From Chloroflexota bacterium (GTDB lineage Bacteria; Chloroflexota; FW602-bin22; JAMCYS01): a stretch of 5,974 nucleotides of DNA. The position numbers and the translations under genes were made by a program. The stretch is from the NCBI GenBank assembly GCA_021847625.1, contig JAJZQK010000247.1, forward strand, positions 1 to 5,974. The letters are read 5' to 3'. This document shows positions 1 through 3,270 of this stretch, in pieces. The notes beneath the pieces were generated by a model, which saw nothing but the letters and a program-made list of their open reading frames with translations, searched no databases and had not been told where the DNA came from. Position 1 is the first letter of the stretch. The number at the start of each line of letters is the position of its first letter.

Positions 1-20
1 AAGCGGGGATCCAACGTTAT

Positions 21-45
21 TTGTAGGGGCGAACGGCGTTCGCCC
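21..45. repeat. TTGTAGGGGCGAAC-type hairpin element
   Basis: The stem gggcgaac (27-34) pairs with gttcgccc (38-45) around a 3-base loop. It is preceded by ttgtag. It is the inner element of the compound block at 1-89. It lies far upstream of the ferritin promoter and has no T-run, so a role as an interspersed repeat is more likely than as a terminator, though it could act as a transcript-end hairpin for an unseen gene to the left. Confidence 0.5.
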
Positions 46-60
46 TCCGGCCGCGCACTG

Positions 61-89
61 GCTGGATTCCCGCTTCCGCGGGAATGACG
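61..89. repeat. GGATTCCCGC/GCGGGAATGACGG hairpin element
   Basis: The stem attcccgc (66-73) pairs with gcgggaat (78-85) around a ttcc loop, followed by gacgg. A partial inverted copy begins the window at 1-13. It resembles a REP-like unit that is dispersed between genes in many bacteria. Copy number in this genome cannot be seen from one window. Confidence 0.55.
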
Positions 90-195
90 GAACCGGCCGG
101 CCGTGCAGCAAGGATAAGGCCGGACTACTTGGTTCCCGGCCGGATTGAAGGCGCTGCAAAGGCCAACCGCTCGCATACCATCTTTGGGAGGGGCG
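90..195. other. Intergenic, no gene seen
   Basis: GC-rich spacer with recurring CCGGCCGG-type palindromes (around 92-99 and 137-142). The only open frame crossing it, 84-212 on the + strand, starts inside the repeat element, has no ribosome binding site and has no recognisable product. I see no RNA gene here. Confidence 0.4.
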
Positions 196-204
196 TGCTA
201 CAAT
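196..204 (+). promoter_or_regulatory. Extended -10 promoter for bacterioferritin
   Basis: TGC followed by TACAAT (199-204) matches an extended -10 element (TGN-TATAAT, 5 of 6 in the hexamer). No good -35 hexamer is seen 16-18 bases upstream, which fits extended -10 promoters that do not depend on one. Transcription would start near 211 and give a leader of about 98 nt before the ferritin ATG. No Fur-type palindrome was recognised nearby. Confidence 0.5.
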
Positions 205-239
205 TAGATTAGGTAGTACCACAGCGGCGGGGCGGGAAG

Positions 240-257
240 TGAGACATCTACGTCTCG
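240..257 (+). promoter_or_regulatory. Small inverted repeat in the ferritin leader
   Basis: gagac (241-245) and gtctc (252-256) form a 5-bp perfect inverted repeat around atctac, extendable by one G-T pair (240/257). It lies downstream of the proposed start and so would be in the leader RNA. It could be an operator half-site pair or a weak RNA hairpin; the sequence alone does not decide, and five base pairs can occur by chance. Confidence 0.25.
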
Positions 258-296
258 CTCTCGCTGTGTCTAGCCAAACAGTGATACCAGTAGATC

Positions 297-304
297 AGAG
301 GAGG
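297..304 (+). promoter_or_regulatory. Ribosome binding site of bacterioferritin
   Basis: agaggagg is a near-ideal Shine-Dalgarno sequence and lies four bases before the ATG at 309. The spacing is a little short, but it supports this start over the in-frame ATG codons downstream (residues 24, 34 and 50). Confidence 0.75.
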
Positions 305-308
305 AACG

Positions 309-791
309 ATGAACAACCGGGTTATCGACGCTCTAAATGACGCCAGATCGCACGAACTCACGGCGGTCGCCCAGTACATGATCCACCACTACGAGCTGGA
401 AGATAAGATGTACGGCAAACTGGCGGACGTGCTGAAGCGAATCGCCATCGTGGAGATGAAGCACGCCGAAGAGTTCGCCGAACGCATCCTCTTCCTCGGC
501 GGTGTTGCCACCAGCAAGCCCTACGTCCCGGCCGAGTCCGGCATCAAGAAGCAGCAGAGCATCCCCGAGCTGCTGCAGAACGACATAGGGCTGGAGAGCG
601 ATGCTATCCATCTCTATAACGACCTGGCCAAGGTCTGCGCGGACGAGGGCGACCACGTCTCCGAGCTACTGTTCCAGAGGATTGCCGACGTGGAGGAAGA
701 CCACCTCGACGAATTTCAGAACATCAACGACTTCGTCGACAAGTTGGGCGCCCCCTACCTGGCCTCGCTCACCGGCGAGAGCGAGGGCTAG
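309..791 (+). CDS. bfr: Bacterioferritin (heme-type ferritin)
   Basis: A protein of 160 residues, the usual length of Bfr (about 158). Bfr forms a cytoplasmic 24-subunit shell that oxidises Fe(II) and stores it as a ferric mineral. The four-helix bundle and both halves of the di-iron ferroxidase site are visible: E16 (SHELTAVAQY), E49 and H52 (EMKHAEEF), E96 (GLESD), and E129 and H132 (VEEDH). These match E18, E51, H54, E94, E127 and H130 of the E. coli protein. M50 occupies the place of the heme-ligating Met52, and EMKHA..ERILFL is a Bfr hallmark, so heme between subunit pairs is likely. The start is set by AGAGGAGG at 297-304. It is apparently monocistronic, with its own promoter (196-204) and terminator (814-847). 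No bacterioferritin-associated ferredoxin gene is in view. Family assignment is firm; heme content is inferred from one residue. Confidence 0.93.
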   Translation: MNNRVIDALNDARSHELTAVAQYMIHHYELEDKMYGKLADVLKRIAIVEMKHAEEFAERILFLGGVATSKPYVPAESGIKKQQSIPELLQNDIGLESDAIHLYNDLAKVCADEGDHVSELLFQRIADVEEDHLDEFQNINDFVDKLGAPYLASLTGESEG

Positions 792-813
792 CGCCACAGA
801 GAACAGAAACACG

Positions 814-847
814 GAGAGGGCCCGCACTTGCTGCGGGCCTTCTTGTT
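814..847 (+). terminator. Intrinsic terminator of bacterioferritin, possibly bidirectional
   Basis: ggcccgca (819-826) pairs perfectly with tgcgggcc (832-839) around a 5-base loop. The stem extends outward by five more pairs, two of them G-T (814-818 with 840-844). The right arm itself is T-rich (ttcttgtt), giving a modest U-tract. Read on the minus strand, the hairpin is followed by a T-rich run (complement of about 801-813). It could therefore also end the convergent GH5-like transcript, which has no other terminator. Confidence 0.8.
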
Positions 848-985
848 ATGGGACACTTAGAGCAGATGAACGTGGGCTACGCCGCCTTCTTCGGCGACTA
901 CCGGCCGGCGCGGGCCACCGTCGAGGCGCGCTTGGCCTCTCCAGACTGCCTGGTTGAGGTGGAGGCGGTGGTGGCATTGCCATAA
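848..985 (+). pseudogene. C-terminal remnant of a RidA/YjgF-family enamine deaminase
   Basis: An open frame of 45 codons plus TAA, too short for most gene callers, reads as the last third of a RidA (YjgF/YER057c/UK114) protein. The family pattern 'mNevYa.fFg.hrPARatVev..L....lVEiEavA' is matched by MNVGYAAFFGDYRPAR, then ATVE, then LVEVEAVVALP and stop. RidA hydrolyses reactive enamine/imine intermediates from PLP enzymes. The PAR arginine (which binds the substrate carboxylate; R105 in E. coli) and the late VEVEA acidic pair are present. The usual Cys two residues after that Arg is Thr, as in many homologues. The N-terminal ~80 residues are absent: homology begins at the base after the ferritin terminator. 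There is no ribosome binding site, so I call it a remnant. Codon use is still GC3-rich and free of stops, so the break may be recent. It lies antisense to the 3' end of the GH5-like gene. Confidence 0.78.
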
Positions 986-2973
986 GCCGCCACTTGGCTC
1001 CAGGCCGACCAGAGCGCCGCCTCGTCGGGCGTGCCGGTGATCCCACGACTGCCGTCGGTATCGAATTCGGCCCCCGGCCCAGGTGCGGGCGAGGCCCAAG
1101 GGGCGGCCCCAGCTAGCTGCCCGCTGGCGAACAGGTCGGGCACGCTCCACAGTCGCGGCTGCGTGTTCCCGTCGATGTCCTGCCACGGGCGCGCGAGCCC
1201 GTCAAGCACCGCCGTGGCACGATCGCCGCCAAACCGTTCCTGCATATCGTCCGGCGTCCCTCGCGTGAAGCCGTACTCGGTGGCCACAACCGACGCGCCG
1301 GCCCGGCTGAACATTGTGATGTCGTCAAGCGCATAGGGGTTGAAATCGTAGGCCGTCACCGTCCACACGTTCCAGCAATATTCACCGCAGGCGTCGAGCA
1401 TCCGCCGGACGAGATCGCGGTATTGGGAAACTGGCCCGGGCTCGGGGTGGCCGTCGACGCGGTAGGGCCAATCGACCAGCTCGGCAATGTACTGGGCGCC
1501 CATGAAGATGAGATGGTTGCGGTCCTCGCCCCGAATCGTGTCGACCATATCTTGGGTGAAGTCCAAGTACCAATCGTAGGCCTGGGCGGAGGTAATGCCA
1601 TTGCGCGGGCTGCCCCGAGGCTTCAGTTCGTTGCCGAGCTGCCAGCCCAGAAGAGCCTTGCTGTGCGACAGACGGGACACGATCTGTTGCACCCAGGGCT
1701 TATAGTTGGCTTCGTAGTTCGGCAGATCGTACAGCCGCCCGAAGCCGTGCTCCTGGTCGAAGTCGAAAGACCGAACGCCACGGCGGAACCAGGGCGCCGG
1801 CAGCACGGGCGATTGCTGGAAGGTGGGATGGTCAAATGCATAGCGGTCGCCCGGCACGCCGGGCGGGTAGTAATCGGTGAGGGCTATTAGGACGTAGATG
1901 GATTCGGAGGGGGCGTGAGCGCTGTTGAACTGCTCGACCTGGTTGAGCAGCGCACTCAGTGCGGCCAGTGCGTCGGCCGCATCGGCCGGCGCTTGATCCG
2001 GCCCAAGGGAGTGGCCCGTGGCGAAGACCCTCATCCAGCGCATATTGTGCTGGCGCATCCACTCCAGGTTCTGGTCGAGGCCGTCGCGATAGGGCAGGTT
2101 GGGCACGTTCGTGCCGACCGAGCGGAACAGCGCGCCCCGAGGGTCGTACAGCTGGCCGCCGACGGCTGAGACGTAGCCCGGGCTCTGCCAGTCGTGGCTA
2201 AGCGGGTTCAAGACCGGGTCGGGGTTCGTCATGTCGGTTGGCGGCTCGGGCATGGCTGCAACCTCGGGAATCAGCCCTACCTCTACGACGAGAGCGCCGC
2301 CGTTGGCGACCGTCACCTGCCCTGCCCGCGCCCACGGCACGTCTTCTTTCCAGTACTGGAAGATGGCGCGCTGGGCGCGGATGACGAAACAGTTGCCCTC
2401 GTCGGCGTAGCTCGTTGGCAGGCCGAAATGGTTCAGCGGGTCGGAGTCCTGCCAGTAGCGAGCCTTGATGGCGGGATTGGTGTCGAGAAACGCCCAGTGG
2501 CGGCGGGTGACTTGATCCCAAGGGAGGCCGGTATCCGGTGCGTCGTCGAAAGGCGGCGGCGTCTGGCGATAGACCTGCAGCCAGCCGTCAAAGCCTTGGT
2601 CGTGCATGAGGTCGATGATGTTCACGAAGTAGACGGCCCTCACCTCCGGTCGCCACTGAAAGACCACCTTCTGCATGGCTTGGACGACAAAGCCGTCCCA
2701 GACGAAGCGTCGACTGACCGGATAGCCCAGCGTTTGCGGCCCGCCAAGGCGTTGGTACTCGTCCCAGAAGGGAATACCGTCGGCATTGACGACGGCGAAG
2801 CCGGTCTCGCCCTGTCCGCCCTGGCCGTTGGTCTGCTTGTAGAAATGGCCGGAACCATCGGCCAAGTCGAAGTCGAGCGCCTCGGCGCCCGCCGGTGCCG
2901 GTAGGAGACCGAGCAACAACAGAAGCAATATGCTGGCTGTGACCATTGCTTGTCGCTGACCGCAAGGGCGCAT
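898..2973 (-). CDS. Secreted GH5-like glycoside hydrolase with N-terminal LGFP-like repeats
   Basis: A protein of 691 residues, probably exported. Residues 1-30 form a signal peptide (RxxxxRQ n-region, leucine-rich core, cleavage AGA|EA). Residues ~40-130 and ~155-215 are two related modules with LGGPQTLGYP...VVQAMQKVVFQW and PLNHFGLPTS...IRAQRAIFQYW. They resemble LGFP-type wall or surface repeats. Residues ~270-620 look like a GH5-type (beta/alpha)8 barrel: GTNVPNLPY (b1), MRWMRVFATG (b2-b3), GWQLGNELK with putative acid/base E449, and VVATEYGF with putative nucleophile E566. The pair matches cellulase/mannanase clan A spacing (117 residues). The substrate is unknown; a beta-mannan or beta-glucan is a guess. 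The ATG at 2973 is supported by AGGAG at 2981-2985; M10 is an alternative. Residues 663-691 are antisense to the RidA remnant and are low-complexity (Ser/Thr/Ala/Arg), so the native C-terminus may be lost or replaced. Confidence 0.8.
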   Translation of the reverse strand: MRPCGQRQAMVTASILLLLLLGLLPAPAGAEALDFDLADGSGHFYKQTNGQGGQGETGFAVVNADGIPFWDEYQRLGGPQTLGYPVSRRFVWDGFVVQAMQKVVFQWRPEVRAVYFVNIIDLMHDQGFDGWLQVYRQTPPPFDDAPDTGLPWDQVTRRHWAFLDTNPAIKARYWQDSDPLNHFGLPTSYADEGNCFVIRAQRAIFQYWKEDVPWARAGQVTVANGGALVVEVGLIPEVAAMPEPPTDMTNPDPVLNPLSHDWQSPGYVSAVGGQLYDPRGALFRSVGTNVPNLPYRDGLDQNLEWMRQHNMRWMRVFATGHSLGPDQAPADAADALAALSALLNQVEQFNSAHAPSESIYVLIALTDYYPPGVPGDRYAFDHPTFQQSPVLPAPWFRRGVRSFDFDQEHGFGRLYDLPNYEANYKPWVQQIVSRLSHSKALLGWQLGNELKPRGSPRNGITSAQAYDWYLDFTQDMVDTIRGEDRNHLIFMGAQYIAELVDWPYRVDGHPEPGPVSQYRDLVRRMLDACGEYCWNVWTVTAYDFNPYALDDITMFSRAGASVVATEYGFTRGTPDDMQERFGGDRATAVLDGLARPWQDIDGNTQPRLWSVPDLFASGQLAGAAPWASPAPGPGAEFDTDGSRGITGTPDEAALWSAWSQVAAYGNATTASTSTRQSGEAKRASTVARAGR

Positions 2974-2980
2974 GGCTGGT

Positions 2981-2985
2981 CTCCT
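2981..2985 (-). promoter_or_regulatory. Ribosome binding site of the GH5-like gene
   Basis: On the minus strand AGGAG is followed by seven bases and then ATG at 2973. This is an ideal spacing and picks this start over the in-frame Met nine codons later. Confidence 0.7.
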
Positions 2986-2999
2986 ACTTGTCTGTGGAT

Positions 3000-3028
3000 A
3001 TACTAAGAATGCCCACTCCTAATGTAAC
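3000..3028 (-). promoter_or_regulatory. Weak candidate promoter for the GH5-like gene
   Basis: On the minus strand GTTACA (3028-3023) and TAGTAT (3005-3000) are 17 bases apart. Each matches 4 of 6 positions of the sigma-70 consensus. The start would fall near 2993, giving a short leader of about 20 nt that just holds the ribosome binding site. The match is modest; the argument for a promoter here is mainly that a terminator (3197-3236) separates this gene from the one upstream. Confidence 0.3.
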
Positions 3029-3125
3029 GACCGCGTCTGCAAGAGGTTTCGCTAGCCATCACTTACGGCAAGCGCATCAACTAGCATTTGCCGACGTATA
3101 GCTAAGTTCCGCGGACGAGCACATG

Positions 3126-3164
3126 TCCCCTCGCCCCTACCCTCTCCCTGAAAGGGAGGGGGGG
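3126..3164. repeat. CCCTCTCCC/GGGAGGGGG intergenic hairpin repeat
   Basis: ccctctccct (3140-3149) pairs with agggaggggg (3153-3162) around gaa, with one G-T pair. It is preceded by cccctcgccccta. The C-rich run followed by a purine stem resembles a common interspersed element I recall from many bacterial genomes; this is unverified here. It has no T-run on either strand, so it is not a good terminator. It sits downstream of the macroglobulin terminator and upstream of the GH5-like promoter region. Confidence 0.5.
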
Positions 3165-3196
3165 CTTGGCTGGCGCCTCCGGGTATGGCCGGCCTC

Positions 3197-3236
3197 GAAA
3201 CAAAACAGCAGGGCGAGATGATTCTCGCCCTGCTGT
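3197..3236 (-). terminator. Intrinsic terminator of the macroglobulin gene
   Basis: Positions 3205-3218 (acagcagggcgaga) and 3223-3236 form a perfect 14-bp stem with a 4-base loop. On the minus strand it is followed by TTTTGTTTC (3205-3197). It begins 35 bases after the macroglobulin stop codon (3271-3273). Its strength suggests that little transcription reads through into the GH5-like gene. Confidence 0.92.
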
Positions 3237-3270
3237 CGGCTGAGCCCGCGGCGCAAAGCCTACCGCCCCA

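Larger units (their letters stand above)
1..89. repeat. Compound intergenic palindromic repeat
   Basis: Three short palindromic pieces sit together. Positions 1-13 (aagcggggatcca) are the reverse complement of 63-75 (tggattcccgctt) at 12 of 13 positions, so the block is bounded by an inverted pair. Between them, 27-34 and 38-45 form a perfect 8-bp stem (gggcgaac/gttcgccc). The right end, 66-73 with 78-85, forms another perfect 8-bp stem (attcccgc/gcgggaat, loop ttcc). Both motifs, GTAGGGGCGAAC and GGATTCCCGC..GCGGGAATGACGG, look like small interspersed repeats I recall from many GC-rich bacterial genomes. That recollection is unverified here. The left boundary may lie outside the window. Confidence 0.6.

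Noticed and set aside
84..212. Open frame of 42 codons on the + strand upstream of ferritin
   Set aside because: The start lies inside the palindromic repeat, there is no ribosome binding site, the product is not recognisable, and its end overlaps the ferritin -10 element.
821..845. Possible tRNA or attachment site at the ferritin/ridA junction
   Set aside because: The only structure is the terminator hairpin; there is no T-arm or anticodon arm pattern, and no direct repeat or integrase is in view.
601..957. Plus-strand frame of 118 codons overlapping the ferritin 3' end
   Set aside because: It crosses the ferritin stop and terminator in another frame and has a low-complexity Thr/Ser/Arg composition. 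The real signal in its second half is the RidA remnant in a different frame.
2194..2904. Open frame of 236 codons on the + strand opposite the GH5-like gene
   Set aside because: It is antisense to the signal peptide and LGFP-like modules, has no recognisable motif, and has no ribosome binding site that I could see.
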